Notes: generated from the letters alone by a model not told the origin. A stretch of DNA of 64,000 nt from Archangium lansingense (GCF_026626635.1 NZ_JAPNKA010000001.1:1-64000); one strand, 5' to 3'; shown: positions 54,666 through 62,610, counted from the stretch's first letter. Made by a program: numbers and translations.

Positions 54666-54686
54666 CCCTCTCCCTCTGGGAGAGGG
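54666..54686. repeat. Dispersed palindrome copy (CCCTCTCCC-TCT-GGGAGAGGG)
   Basis: A perfect 9-bp stem with 3-nt loop sits 18 bp after the acyl-CoA ligase stop and is followed by TTGGGGTGAGGGTG, the reverse complement of the lead sequence of other copies. It doubles as a terminator between convergent genes. Confidence 0.72.
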
Positions 54687-54724
54687 TTGGGGTGAGGGTG
54701 TTTCCCCAGGTGTCGGCACCCACC

Positions 54725-56161
54725 TCAGAGTTTGCGGAGGAAGGTGAGTAGATCCTGCTTCTGGGCCACGCTGAGCGATTCGGGAGCGCCGCCGGGGACT
54801 TCGGACGGGTGGACCGGCGGCAGGTTCATCGTGGGGATGAAGGGCAGGACGCCCTGACTGTAGACGGTGAGCACCTCCGGCAAGGTCGCGAAGCTGTTGT
54901 CGTGGAAGTACGGGGCTGTCCGCGAGACGCCGCGGAGCGACGGGACGTCGAACGCCTCGAAGTCCAGCGGGTCTCCGGTGATGAGGGCGCGTCCCGGATC
55001 GGTCGTGAACCACTGCGGGAAGAGGTTGGGGCCGATGATGGGCGCTCCGTTCTCATCCAGGGCGGGGTTGAGGTCGAGCGGGTTTCCGCTGGCCGTCACC
55101 GGGATGGGAGGCAGGTCGGTGACGGGGTGCTGACGCGTGCCGTCCGTGTAGAAGCGGAAGCGGTAGCGGGGCAGCTCGACGGAGGCGTTGAAGGTGGGGA
55201 CGAGCCCGAGCTGGCCCATGTACGAGAAGAAGCCGAACCCGATGAGCAGGAACTCGTTGTTGGGGCGGGGCTCGAGCACCCGGACGGGGCCCTGGCCGGG
55301 GACGACGGTGAAGAGGATGTTGCCGTCCGGCTTGAGTGCCGAGAACAAGGAGTCGTGGACGGGGCGATTGACGATCTGGCTCTTGGTCGGCCCGCCATGG
55401 CAGGCCTCGCAGGCCGCCGCGTACACGTCGCGGCCGCGCTGCTCCTGCGGCGTGAGCGTCATGAAGTCCTCGGGAATCGGGATGTTGGCGAGCGGGACAC
55501 CGGCCTCGAGCAGCGTGGAGACGAACCGCGCGCGCCCCGAGGTGAACACGCTGCGCTCGAAGTCCGCGATGAGGCCGAGGGTCCGCTGAGCCACGTCACC
55601 GCCCTGGCTGTGGTCGTGGATCGCCGCCTGTGCCTGGGCCTCCAGCGTGGAGGCGCGGCCGTCGACGAGGTAGGGCCCGGTGATGGCCGTGTCCGCGATG
55701 CTGGGGACTCCGCGCCAGACGGAGATCTTTCGATCCGCCGGGGTGATGACGTTGCCCTGCACGTCGATGACATCCATGTTGGCGGGCAGCGGCAGGACGA
55801 TGCGGACCAACCCCTTCTTGAGGTGCTCGTAGGTGGGCGTCGCGGCGTTGGGGTCATCCGCATCGAGGCGGTTGAAGAGAGGATCCTGGGGATTGCTGGC
55901 CAGGCGCGCCTCGACGCTCTGAGGCAGAAGGGCCGTGTCCTCATCGAGGACGTGGCAGGTGGCGCAGGAGCGCCCGTTGGTGTTCGGGAGCGCGTGCTGG
56001 AAGAGCTTCTTGCCAGCGGCGGCCCGCGCCGATGACGCGAGCTCGGCCTCGGATTGTCCGGTCGTGTCCGCAGCCGGGTCCACATCCGGCGTGGTGCAGC
56101 TCGAGAGCCCGCCGAGTGCGAAGGCACCGAGCAGACACACCAGGAATTGAGAAGAACTCAT
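54725..56161 (-). CDS. Diheme cytochrome c peroxidase/MauG-like lipoprotein
   Basis: This 478-aa lipoprotein (lipobox LSSC near residue 22) starts at ATG 56161 (GGAG upstream). It has two c-type heme motifs, CATCH near residue 65 and CEACH near residue 250, each in a domain of the cytochrome-c-peroxidase/MauG family (RSVFTSGRARF and FDVPSLRGVSRTAPYFHDNS are family blocks). Such proteins reduce peroxide or carry out oxidative protein or substrate modification outside the cytoplasm. It diverges from the peptide cluster at 56457; whether the two are linked is unknown. Confidence 0.88.
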   Translation of the reverse strand: MSSSQFLVCLLGAFALGGLSSCTTPDVDPAADTTGQSEAELASSARAAAGKKLFQHALPNTNGRSCATCHVLDEDTALLPQSVEARLASNPQDPLFNRLDADDPNAATPTYEHLKKGLVRIVLPLPANMDVIDVQGNVITPADRKISVWRGVPSIADTAITGPYLVDGRASTLEAQAQAAIHDHSQGGDVAQRTLGLIADFERSVFTSGRARFVSTLLEAGVPLANIPIPEDFMTLTPQEQRGRDVYAAACEACHGGPTKSQIVNRPVHDSLFSALKPDGNILFTVVPGQGPVRVLEPRPNNEFLLIGFGFFSYMGQLGLVPTFNASVELPRYRFRFYTDGTRQHPVTDLPPIPVTASGNPLDLNPALDENGAPIIGPNLFPQWFTTDPGRALITGDPLDFEAFDVPSLRGVSRTAPYFHDNSFATLPEVLTVYSQGVLPFIPTMNLPPVHPSEVPGGAPESLSVAQKQDLLTFLRKL

Positions 56162-56456
56162 TCGTACGTCTCCAGGTAGCTTCCGTGTCTGGGAAGAACA
56201 CCGAGGCGCAGAAAAAGTGTTACCTGGCAGCGGGAGAGCGGCTTCAGAGGGGAGAACGTCGACTCCGCCGGCGGCGATGACGCCCGCGCTGGCTTCGCTC
56301 GCAAGGCCGGGCACCGTCCTGCCATCGTCCGGTCAGGTTCATTCTGTTGGAAGCGGTGTGACATCCGCGATCGAGCGCCGTCCGTCAGGATAAGTCGGGT
56401 GCCTCCCAGGATTTGTCCCGGGTCGGCCTCGATGAATGTCCGCAAGGAGAGACAGC

Positions 56457-56657
56457 ATGAATAAAGGCATCATGGCCAAGGGACTCTTGGAGAAGCTCGC
56501 TCGCACGGTCGCCCCAGTCAGCGACGCACAACTCGAGGAGAAGCTCGCTCGTACGGTCGACCCACTCAGCGACGCACAGCTCGACGCGGTCGCTGGCGGC
56601 ATGCCCTCGCGCACCAACAGCTGCACGGGCGGCTGTGCGGACGACAGCCTGGATTGA
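56457..56657 (+). CDS. Ribosomal peptide precursor (graspetide-like) with duplicated leader
   Basis: This 66-aa peptide starts at ATG 56457 with AAGGAGAG 7 nt upstream. Residues 12-27 and 28-43 are a tandem 16-residue duplication (EKLARTVAPVSDAQLE / EKLARTVDPLSDAQLD), forming a helical leader. AVAGG (44-48) resembles a double-glycine cleavage site. The putative core is residues 49-66: MPSRTNSCTGGCADDSLD, with hydroxyl donors S51, T53, S55, T57, S64, acidic acceptors D62, D63, D66, and Cys56/Cys60. An MvdD-like ATP-grasp ligase lies in the same unit, so ester or amide side-chain crosslinks are expected. No homologous named product is recognised. Confidence 0.75.
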   Translation: MNKGIMAKGLLEKLARTVAPVSDAQLEEKLARTVDPLSDAQLDAVAGGMPSRTNSCTGGCADDSLD

Positions 56658-56679
56658 GCCTGACCATCGTTTGTCCAAC

Positions 56680-56712
56680 GCTCCTTCTTGGGCCACGCGC
56701 CCAAGAAGGAGC
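56680..56712 (+). terminator. 13-bp hairpin between precursor gene and processing genes
   Basis: GCTCCTTCTTGGG and CCCAAGAAGGAGC form a perfect 13-bp stem with a 7-nt loop, 22 bp after the precursor stop and 31 bp before the next start, followed by GCCTTTCG. Such partial terminators between RiPP precursors and enzymes let the precursor be made in excess and stabilise its mRNA. Confidence 0.7.
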
Positions 56713-56743
56713 GCCTTTCGCTCGACCCTCGCTGGAGAAACGC

Positions 56744-57100
56744 ATGAACCCCATCATCTTCGAAGCGTTGCTCGTCCAGACCCAGGCGGAGTGCTTGCGC
56801 GTGATCCTGGGGCCTTACTGTCTGGAGTTCGCCGCCGCCGACGTGGACGACGTGCAAGAGCTGCCACCGCCCGCCGGACTCGTCGAAGGCAGTGCGATCG
56901 CGGCGCGGGTGACGCTCCAGGCAGGCGCGCGCGTGATGAGAATCGCCTCCGCCGACGCGTACCACGCGCTGTTGTGGAAGCACCGGCTTCCGTTCGCCCT
57001 GGCCAGCCGGCCGAACCGCATCTTCGAGACGCATGAGCCCATGAGGAGGGCAGAAGAGGCGTTCTTCGCGGCGCGCGGGTTGCGGGAGCTGCTGCCATGA
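56744..57100 (+). CDS. 118-aa protein of unknown function in the peptide cluster
   Basis: This soluble 118-aa protein starts at ATG 56744 (GGAGAA upstream) and overlaps the ATP-grasp gene by ATGA. It begins MNPIIFEALLVQTQAECLRV and has two beta-rich segments (YCLEFAAADVDDVQEL, GARVMRIASADAYHALL) and a basic C-terminal helix (PMRRAEEAFFAARGLREL). No metal, nucleotide or catalytic motif is obvious. Its place between precursor and ligase suggests a leader-binding adaptor or cofactor of the ligase. I do not recognise the family. Confidence 0.75.
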   Translation: MNPIIFEALLVQTQAECLRVILGPYCLEFAAADVDDVQELPPPAGLVEGSAIAARVTLQAGARVMRIASADAYHALLWKHRLPFALASRPNRIFETHEPMRRAEEAFFAARGLRELLP

Positions 57101-58098
57101 TCTTGATCGTGGCGCCTGACAACGATCCGCACGCTCGCTGTGTCGCCCAGGATCTGGAGAGGATGGGCAAGCCCTGGCGGATGGTCGACTCCTCCCGCCT
57201 GAGCATCGAGGGCCGGCTCGAGTTCCGGGCCGGGCAGAAGAGCGGCAGCGTCTGGACCTGCAAGGACGGCCGGCCGGTGCCGCTCGAGTCGGTGGAGACC
57301 GTGTGGCACCGCCGCCGCTTCCTGCCCGCCCCCCTGACTCTCCCCGGCGCGCAAGACCAGCAGTACTTCCGCCGCGAATGGACCGAGATGATCTTGGGCG
57401 TGTTCTCGTCGATGGATGCGTGGTTCGTCAACGAGCCGCAGCGGCAAGAGGCGGCGGTCAAGCCGCTGCAGCTGCGCCTGGCCGAACGGCTCGGTCTGCG
57501 CATTCCCGACACGCTCATCACCAATGATCCGGTCGCCGCCGAGGCCTTCGTCGAACGGCATCGCGGACGTGTGGTGCACAAGACCCTCTCCCCGCCGCGC
57601 CATCGTTTCCTGGCCACCCAGAAGTGGTCCGAGTCGGATCGCGCCCTCCTCCCGGACCTGGTGCTGGCACCCACCATCTTCCAGGAGATGGTGACCGACT
57701 GTCGCGAGTTACGTATCACGGTGATCGGCGAACACGTGTTCGCCGCCGAGTTCCGTCCCCGTCGTGGCCTCATCGACGGCCGGCTCGACATGGAGACACC
57801 CTACCGCCCGCACACGCTGCCCGGCGATGTGTCGCGCCGCTTGCTGGCGCTGGTACGCCGCCTGGGATTGGTATTCAGCACCATCGACATGAAGCTCACC
57901 GATGATGGCGAGTACATCTTCCTGGAGCTGAACCCCATGGGCCAGTACCTCTACGTCGAGATCCTGGCCGGGCTCCCCCTCACCGCGGCCATGGCGGAGC
58001 TGCTGGCCAGCGGGCGCGCCGGGTTCCAATCGCTCCCCATGCCCGCTGTGAAGTATGGGAGCGATGGGGGCCTTGTTGAAGGCGTGGGCTGGAGGTGA
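57097..58098 (+). CDS. MvdD-like ATP-grasp ribosomal peptide maturase
   Basis: This 333-aa protein has the ATP-grasp ligase plan. The N-terminal alpha/beta domain begins MILIVAPDNDPHARCVAQDL. The family block VWHRRRF lies near residue 70. An ATP-binding segment carries KTLSPPRHRF, FQEMVTDCRELRITVIGEHVFAAEF and the metal/ATP motif FLELNPMGQYLYVE (E-x-N-x-x-G-Q) near residue 275. The N-P-x-G-Q block is typical of the MvdC/MvdD (graspetide) ligases rather than RimK or glutathione synthetase. These join Ser/Thr/Lys side chains to Asp/Glu in a leader-guided manner. Start ATG overlaps the upstream stop. No transporter or protease gene is in the unit. Confidence 0.85.
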   Translation: MILIVAPDNDPHARCVAQDLERMGKPWRMVDSSRLSIEGRLEFRAGQKSGSVWTCKDGRPVPLESVETVWHRRRFLPAPLTLPGAQDQQYFRREWTEMILGVFSSMDAWFVNEPQRQEAAVKPLQLRLAERLGLRIPDTLITNDPVAAEAFVERHRGRVVHKTLSPPRHRFLATQKWSESDRALLPDLVLAPTIFQEMVTDCRELRITVIGEHVFAAEFRPRRGLIDGRLDMETPYRPHTLPGDVSRRLLALVRRLGLVFSTIDMKLTDDGEYIFLELNPMGQYLYVEILAGLPLTAAMAELLASGRAGFQSLPMPAVKYGSDGGLVEGVGWR

Positions 58099-58101
58099 CT
58101 G

Positions 58102-58122
58102 CCCTCTCTCAGAGGGAGAGGG
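58102..58122. repeat. Dispersed palindrome copy (CCCTCTCTC-AGA-GGGAGAGGG)
   Basis: A 9-bp stem with one wobble and a 3-nt loop sits between the convergent ATP-grasp and phosphotransferase genes (4 bp from each stop). It is likely their shared terminator. Confidence 0.65.
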
Positions 58123-58126
58123 AGTG

Positions 58127-59041
58127 TCAGGCGGCTCCGTAGCGGAGTGCGTCCCGGCCCACCTTCGTGATGGTTTCGTCTCCCTCGCTCTGCCCGTACA
58201 GCATCAGCGCCACCCCGTAGTGGAATGCCCGGAAGCGCGCCCGGTCCCATGTGGCCTCGTCGATGTCTCCGTAGGCTTCGCGGAACGTGCTTCGTGCCTC
58301 CGGCGGCAGGAAGGTGAAGGCGAGCGTCAGGTCGATCGCTGGATCTCCCAGATGCACGTCTCCCCAGTCGAGCACCCCCGTCACTGTGTGGTGCTCGTCC
58401 ACGAGCAGGTGTCTCGCGTACAGGTCCCCGTGTACCCAGCAGGCGCGCCGCTCCCAGCGCGGCGTGTCCACCAGCCGTGTCACCCAGTTGCGCACCGCCG
58501 CACCGTCCACGTCCGGGTTGTTCGTCTCCACCTTCTCCAGCCGCTCGAGAATCATCGGCGCGCGCTTGTGCAGGTCCGCTCGCGCAATCTCGTCTCCCGG
58601 GCCTCGTACCAGTGTCTCGTCGTCCACGGGAATGCGGTGCAGCGCCGCGAGGAACCTGCCGAGTGCTGCTGCGTTGCGCAGCCGCTCCTCGGGCGTCCAC
58701 TCTACCGCGCACGCGGTGACCCCGGGTAGCATGGCGTACCCGGAGAATGGGTAGGGGTAGTTCCCTTCGGGCTTCCCGTGCCACACCGGTTCGGGAATGC
58801 GCAGCGGCAGGTGGGGCGCCAGCCGCGGCAGGATGCGCGCCTCGTTCACCAGCAGCCCCTCGGCGATCTTCCGGCGCGGGAAGCGGAACACCCACCGTCC
58901 ATTCACCGTGTACGCCGCGTTGTCCCAGCCCGTCCCCAGGTGCTCCAGCCTCGCCGGCGCGAGCTCCGGGAACTGGTGCTCCACCAACCGCGTGGCGTCC
59001 TCATGGGTCAGGGTGACGTCTGCTTCCCATACCGGTGGCAT
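58127..59041 (-). CDS. Aminoglycoside phosphotransferase/APH-fold kinase
   Basis: This 304-aa protein starts at ATG 59041 behind AGGAGG. It has the APH kinase pattern: a GWDNAAYTVNGRWVFRFPRR nucleotide loop with the ATP-binding strand, a Brenner motif WVHGDLYARHLLV and the metal motif VLDWGDVHLGDPAIDL. In the Brenner motif the usual Asn after HGD-x4 is His. Members phosphorylate small hydroxylated molecules (aminoglycosides, macrolides, choline, sugars); the substrate here is unknown. The gene converges on the peptide cluster and need not belong to it. Confidence 0.85.
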   Translation of the reverse strand: MPPVWEADVTLTHEDATRLVEHQFPELAPARLEHLGTGWDNAAYTVNGRWVFRFPRRKIAEGLLVNEARILPRLAPHLPLRIPEPVWHGKPEGNYPYPFSGYAMLPGVTACAVEWTPEERLRNAAALGRFLAALHRIPVDDETLVRGPGDEIARADLHKRAPMILERLEKVETNNPDVDGAAVRNWVTRLVDTPRWERRACWVHGDLYARHLLVDEHHTVTGVLDWGDVHLGDPAIDLTLAFTFLPPEARSTFREAYGDIDEATWDRARFRAFHYGVALMLYGQSEGDETITKVGRDALRYGAA

Positions 59042-59190
59042 GCGGCTTCCTCCTCGCTCCTTGTATCCCGAGGTGGGGTGCGCCGCGCGTACCCGTGACG
59101 GCGCCGTGAGACACTTCTGACCTGGAGTTGACCCAAGCGTCCTCCAGCACCGTGAGAGGTTGGCCTTCCACGCCAATCCCGAGGTGCTTC

Positions 59191-60357
59191 ATGCAACTCA
59201 ATCGTCGCAACTTCCTGCGTCTGTCTGCGCTCAGTGGATCCGCGCTCGCCCTGGGTCCCGCCTTCTGGCGCAACGCCTACGCCGCCCCCGCCCAGCCCGG
59301 TCCCAGCCCCTATGGCGCCATGTCCGGCTCGGCCGACGTCAACGGCGTCCGCCTGCCCGCCGGCTTCTCCTCGCGCATCGTCGCCCGCTCCGGCTCCAAG
59401 GTGGCCAGCACTGGCTACACCTGGCACGGCGCTCCCGATGGTGGCGCCTGCTTCCCCGTCTCCGGTGGCGGGTGGATTTACTCCTCCAACTCCGAGAAGG
59501 CCTCGGGCACCGGCGGTGCTTCGGCTCTCAAGTTCGATGCCAGCGGCGCCATTGTCGGCGCGTACCGCATCCTCTCCAACACCACCTCCAACTGTGCCGG
59601 CGGCCCCACCCCCTGGGGCTCCTGGCTCTCCTGTGAGGAGTTCTCCGGCGGCCGCGTCTGGGAGTGTGATGTGACGAAGTCCTCGCAGGGCGTGGTGCGC
59701 TCCGCCCTCGGCACCTTCGCCCACGAGGCCGTTGCCGTGGACTCCGATGACTTCCGTCTCTACCTCACCGAGGACAGCACCAGCGGCCGCTTCTACCGCT
59801 TCACCCCGTCCTCCTATCCCTCGCTCGGTGCTGGCACGCTCGAGGCCGCTCGTGTGTCGGGAGATCCCCTCACCGGTGCCGCCGTGACGTGGGTCGCCGT
59901 GGCCAACAACAAGCCCGCCTCCCAGCAGTCCAATGCCTCGCAGACCTCTGTCTTTAATGGCGGCGAGGGCTGCTGGTACGACCGCGGCGTCGTCTACTTC
60001 ACCACCAAGGGCGATAACCGCGTCTGGGCCTACTCCCCCGCCACCTCGCGTTTGGAGATTCTCTACGACGACAACCTCTTCCCGAACTCGCCCCTCACCG
60101 GCGTGGACAACGTCACCGTGTCCTCCTCCGGGGACCTCTATGTCGCCGAGGACGGTGGAGACTTGCAGCTCTGCATCATCACCCCTGATCGCGTGGTGGC
60201 ACCGTTCATCCAGCTCGTGGGCCACAACAGCTCCGAGATTACGGGTCCTGCGTTCAGCCCGGATGGGAAGCGGCTGTATTTCAGCTCGCAGCGCGGTACT
60301 TCCGGCTCCTCGAGCAACGGCATCACCTTCGAGGTGACTGGGCCTTTCCGTACGTAG
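59191..60357 (+). CDS. Tat-exported PhoX/DUF839-like protein
   Basis: This 388-aa protein starts at ATG 59191 (GAGGTG upstream) with a twin-arginine signal (RRNFLRLSALSGSALALG, cleavage after AYA). The mature part has a beta-propeller plan related to PhoX alkaline phosphatases (DUF839). Blocks visible are GGGWIYSSNSE, NCAGGPTPWGSWLSCEE, HEAVAVDSDDFRLYLTEDS, SGRFYRF, GGEGCWYDRGVVYFTTKGDNRVW and DNVTVSSSGDLYVAEDGGD. PhoX enzymes are Ca/Fe-dependent phosphomonoesterases exported folded. It may instead be a non-enzymatic propeller of the same fold. A hairpin terminator follows. Confidence 0.85.
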   Translation: MQLNRRNFLRLSALSGSALALGPAFWRNAYAAPAQPGPSPYGAMSGSADVNGVRLPAGFSSRIVARSGSKVASTGYTWHGAPDGGACFPVSGGGWIYSSNSEKASGTGGASALKFDASGAIVGAYRILSNTTSNCAGGPTPWGSWLSCEEFSGGRVWECDVTKSSQGVVRSALGTFAHEAVAVDSDDFRLYLTEDSTSGRFYRFTPSSYPSLGAGTLEAARVSGDPLTGAAVTWVAVANNKPASQQSNASQTSVFNGGEGCWYDRGVVYFTTKGDNRVWAYSPATSRLEILYDDNLFPNSPLTGVDNVTVSSSGDLYVAEDGGDLQLCIITPDRVVAPFIQLVGHNSSEITGPAFSPDGKRLYFSSQRGTSGSSSNGITFEVTGPFRT

Positions 60358-60395
60358 TCGTGGGTCCGGGACCTCACCTCCATCCCCTTGCTACG

Positions 60396-60419
60396 CCAGC
60401 CGGTTTCCAGACCGGCTGG
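60396..60419 (+). terminator. Hairpin terminator after the PhoX-like gene
   Basis: CCAGCCGGT and ACCGGCTGG form a perfect 9-bp stem with 6-nt loop, 38 bp after the stop codon. No T-run follows. Confidence 0.6.
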
Positions 60420-60538
60420 GTTGCATGTGTCGCATGATTGGCTCTTCCATCTCCTGCTATCTTGAGTGACTTCACCGAGGGTGTATGTTGGGGCGCATGG
60501 AAGTTTGAAGTTCAACGCAAGGTCAGGGGGGCCTGAGG

Positions 60539-62209
60539 ATGACCATACGAAATGGAGTCGTGCGCACTGCTTGCCAGGTAATGGCGTTGACTGTGTTGCT
60601 GGGCCTGGGGGGCGCTTGCTCGGAGGCGGAGACAGATGAGCCCGTCACCGACTTGGGGCTCACGAACGCTGCGGCAGCCGTCCTGAGTGCTCCCGACAAC
60701 CCGGACGTGGCCCTCCAGGCCTATCAAGGGGAGATCGCGCGGGTGCTCGAGCAGAGCAGCAATCCCGAAGAGATTTCCAGCATGCTGCACCTGTCACCCC
60801 TGGCAAAGCTGGATGCCCAGACGTCCGGAGCCTTCGCGGCGCTGGAACAGACCGTGGATGGCCGTGTTTATTCGACCGCCTTCGTCGCCAGCCGCGCGAA
60901 GGATGGCGTGATGGGGTTGTCCACCCCGCTGTGTACCGAGAATGTCGATCAGGCACGGACCGTCGTGTACTTCGTCAATGGTATTGGCAATAGCATCTTC
61001 CACGCACTTGCCAGCCTTCATGTGTTGGAGAAAAACACAAAAAGCCTCTTCGAGGGCTCCGTGGAATACAGGCTCTTCTACAATGCCAGTGGTTCCCGCA
61101 GTCCAGAGGCTGAATGCAGTTACTACGGCCTGGTGCTCAACGATCCACGGGTCACCAGTTCCATGCGGGCCCAGATCGAGGCGGCGGCAGCCCAACGCTG
61201 CAATGACGAGCGCCTTCGCGCCAAATTCGAGGACTTCGCGGAGGCTATCGTCCAGTGGCTTGATCCGGAGCTGTCACGGCCCGAGCCGCTCCTGGTTGGG
61301 AGATTGCAAGAGTTGGTCCTCTCTGACGTGCTGAGTGGCAAGAAGGTGCTGCTCGTCGCGCACTCACAGGGGAACTTCTACGTCAATGCGGCGCTGAGTG
61401 CCATGCCGTCAAATCCACCTGACGGAGAGGGGACTCCGGCGGATTCCGTGGGGGTCGTCGCCGTCGCCTCGCCGCTCCAATACCTCGCGACGCAGTCCAC
61501 CTTTCAAGTGAGGCATGTTCAGTTGTTCGGTGACATCATCCATGCTGTACCGGGAGCGCCTGATTCGACGGTGGAGAATGAGAACTCCCAGGAGGTGCGG
61601 CGCCGCCTGCAGCAAGCCGGATTGACCGCGAGGTTCATCAGTGCGTTGGGCGCGAAGGGGTGGGTGAAAGCAGTGGCTACGATTGCCCTCTACCTGCCGG
61701 TGGTTCATGCTGCCTACGTCACGCACAACTTCACGGAAAGCTACCTGCAGTACCCTGCGTCACTGCTCAAGGTTCAGTCCGAGCTCCAAGACGTCAACAG
61801 CCGCCTCGGCAACAGTCGTGACACGCTCGGACAAGGCTTCTTCCAGGTAACCCTCACCTGGAATATTGCCGGCGACATCGATCTGCACCTCGTCGAGCCG
61901 AACCTCTCTCATGTATATTTCTTCGACAAGTATGGAGATGTTGGGGTGCTCGATCGGGACGACATCCAGGGGAGAGGACCTGAGAATTACTTCGTCTGCT
62001 CTCCAGGAAAGCTTGTCCCAGGCACGTATTCGGTGATGCTGAACAACTACAGCGGGACAGCGGGAACCGATGCCACCGTTCGCATCCGCGCAGGGTCCCA
62101 GTTCCGTACGTATATGCAGGTGATGGATGGCCCAAGTTACGGGGCGAATTTGATTGAGCTGGTGAAGGTGAAGTACGGAATCGACGGCTCCTTCTCCTTC
62201 TCGAGATAG
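60539..62209 (+). CDS. Lipase-like alpha/beta-hydrolase lipoprotein with DUF2135 tail
   Basis: This 556-aa lipoprotein (lipobox GGAC, Cys27) has a central alpha/beta-hydrolase-like domain. Strand VVYFVNGIGNS is followed by the nucleophile elbow LLVAHSQGNFYVN (A-H-S-Q-G) and later HVQLFGDIIHAVPG, with candidate Asp and His after it. The last ~110 residues (FQVTLTWNIAGDIDLHLVEP onward) match the DUF2135/YfaP beta-sandwich, with the D-I-D-L-H-L motif and an F-V-C-S-P-G-K-L-V-P-G-T-Y turn. It is probably a surface-associated esterase or a carbohydrate/lipid-binding protein; activity is not proven by the motifs. The base composition is slightly lower in GC than neighbours. Confidence 0.78.
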   Translation: MTIRNGVVRTACQVMALTVLLGLGGACSEAETDEPVTDLGLTNAAAAVLSAPDNPDVALQAYQGEIARVLEQSSNPEEISSMLHLSPLAKLDAQTSGAFAALEQTVDGRVYSTAFVASRAKDGVMGLSTPLCTENVDQARTVVYFVNGIGNSIFHALASLHVLEKNTKSLFEGSVEYRLFYNASGSRSPEAECSYYGLVLNDPRVTSSMRAQIEAAAAQRCNDERLRAKFEDFAEAIVQWLDPELSRPEPLLVGRLQELVLSDVLSGKKVLLVAHSQGNFYVNAALSAMPSNPPDGEGTPADSVGVVAVASPLQYLATQSTFQVRHVQLFGDIIHAVPGAPDSTVENENSQEVRRRLQQAGLTARFISALGAKGWVKAVATIALYLPVVHAAYVTHNFTESYLQYPASLLKVQSELQDVNSRLGNSRDTLGQGFFQVTLTWNIAGDIDLHLVEPNLSHVYFFDKYGDVGVLDRDDIQGRGPENYFVCSPGKLVPGTYSVMLNNYSGTAGTDATVRIRAGSQFRTYMQVMDGPSYGANLIELVKVKYGIDGSFSFSR

Positions 62210-62258
62210 CTGCAAGCGGAATGCGACCGACTCTCCCTGGGGAGGGGGGCGGGGAACG

Positions 62259-62421
62259 ACGGTGAAGGGAGGTGGGCTCCACTCGCGGAGCCCAGGCGGG
62301 CCGTGGGCTGGCGGGAGACCCGGGCTGTGGCGGAACGCCACGGTCTCCCAGAATGCCGCACCCGCCTCTGTGGCGGAACGCCTCTGCGTGTCTGGGGGCC
62401 TCGTTCCTCCCCCTTCACCGT
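62259..62421. repeat. Structured intergenic element with terminal inverted repeats (MITE-like)
   Basis: About 163 bp are bounded by ACGGTGAAGGGAGG (62259-62272) and CCTCCCCCTTCACCGT (62406-62421), imperfect inverted repeats. Inside are an 8-bp hairpin (62273-62280 with 62287-62294), a two-level hairpin (GGAGACC...GTGGCG-GAA-CGCCAC-GGTCTCC, 62314-62348) and a 15-bp direct repeat CTGTGGCGGAACGCC at 62325-62339 and 62368-62382. No protein is encoded. Confidence 0.4.
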
Positions 62422-62535
62422 GCACGTGCGCTGCCCGCGGAGAATCGAAGGCCGTTCGTGCTCCCGAGGCTCGCGACAGACGCTGAGTTGCGCACACGGG
62501 GGTTCAACCCGGGGCGCGTGGCACCCTCACCCCGT

Positions 62536-62556
62536 CCCTCTCCCGGAGGGCGAGGG
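62536..62556. repeat. Dispersed palindrome copy (CCCTCTCCC-GGA-GGGCGAGGG)
   Basis: A 9-bp stem with one mismatch and a 3-nt loop, preceded by CACCCTCACCCCGT. It lies between the lipase-like gene and the cyclase stop and probably terminates both. Confidence 0.65.
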
Positions 62557-62570
62557 GATATTAGGGCCTC

Positions 62571-62610
62571 GGGTCTTCTGTTCTTCTGTTCTTCGGGTCT
62601 TCTGTTCTTC
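62571..62610. repeat. Five tandem octamers (G/T-G-G/T-TCTTC) at the cyclase 3' end
   Basis: GGGTCTTC, TGTTCTTC, TGTTCTTC, GGGTCTTC and TGTTCTTC lie head to tail. The last unit includes two bases of the stop codon of the cyclase gene, which is read from the other strand as a purine-rich tract. Confidence 0.7.

Noticed and set aside
54725..56161. Diheme peroxidase as a member of the RiPP cluster
   Set aside because: It is divergent with almost 300 bp between starts, and such peroxidases are common stand-alone genes; a link would need co-conservation evidence.
58127..59041. APH-fold kinase as a tailoring or self-resistance gene of the RiPP cluster
   Set aside because: It is convergent with its own ribosome site and separated by a terminator-like palindrome; nothing beyond proximity links it.
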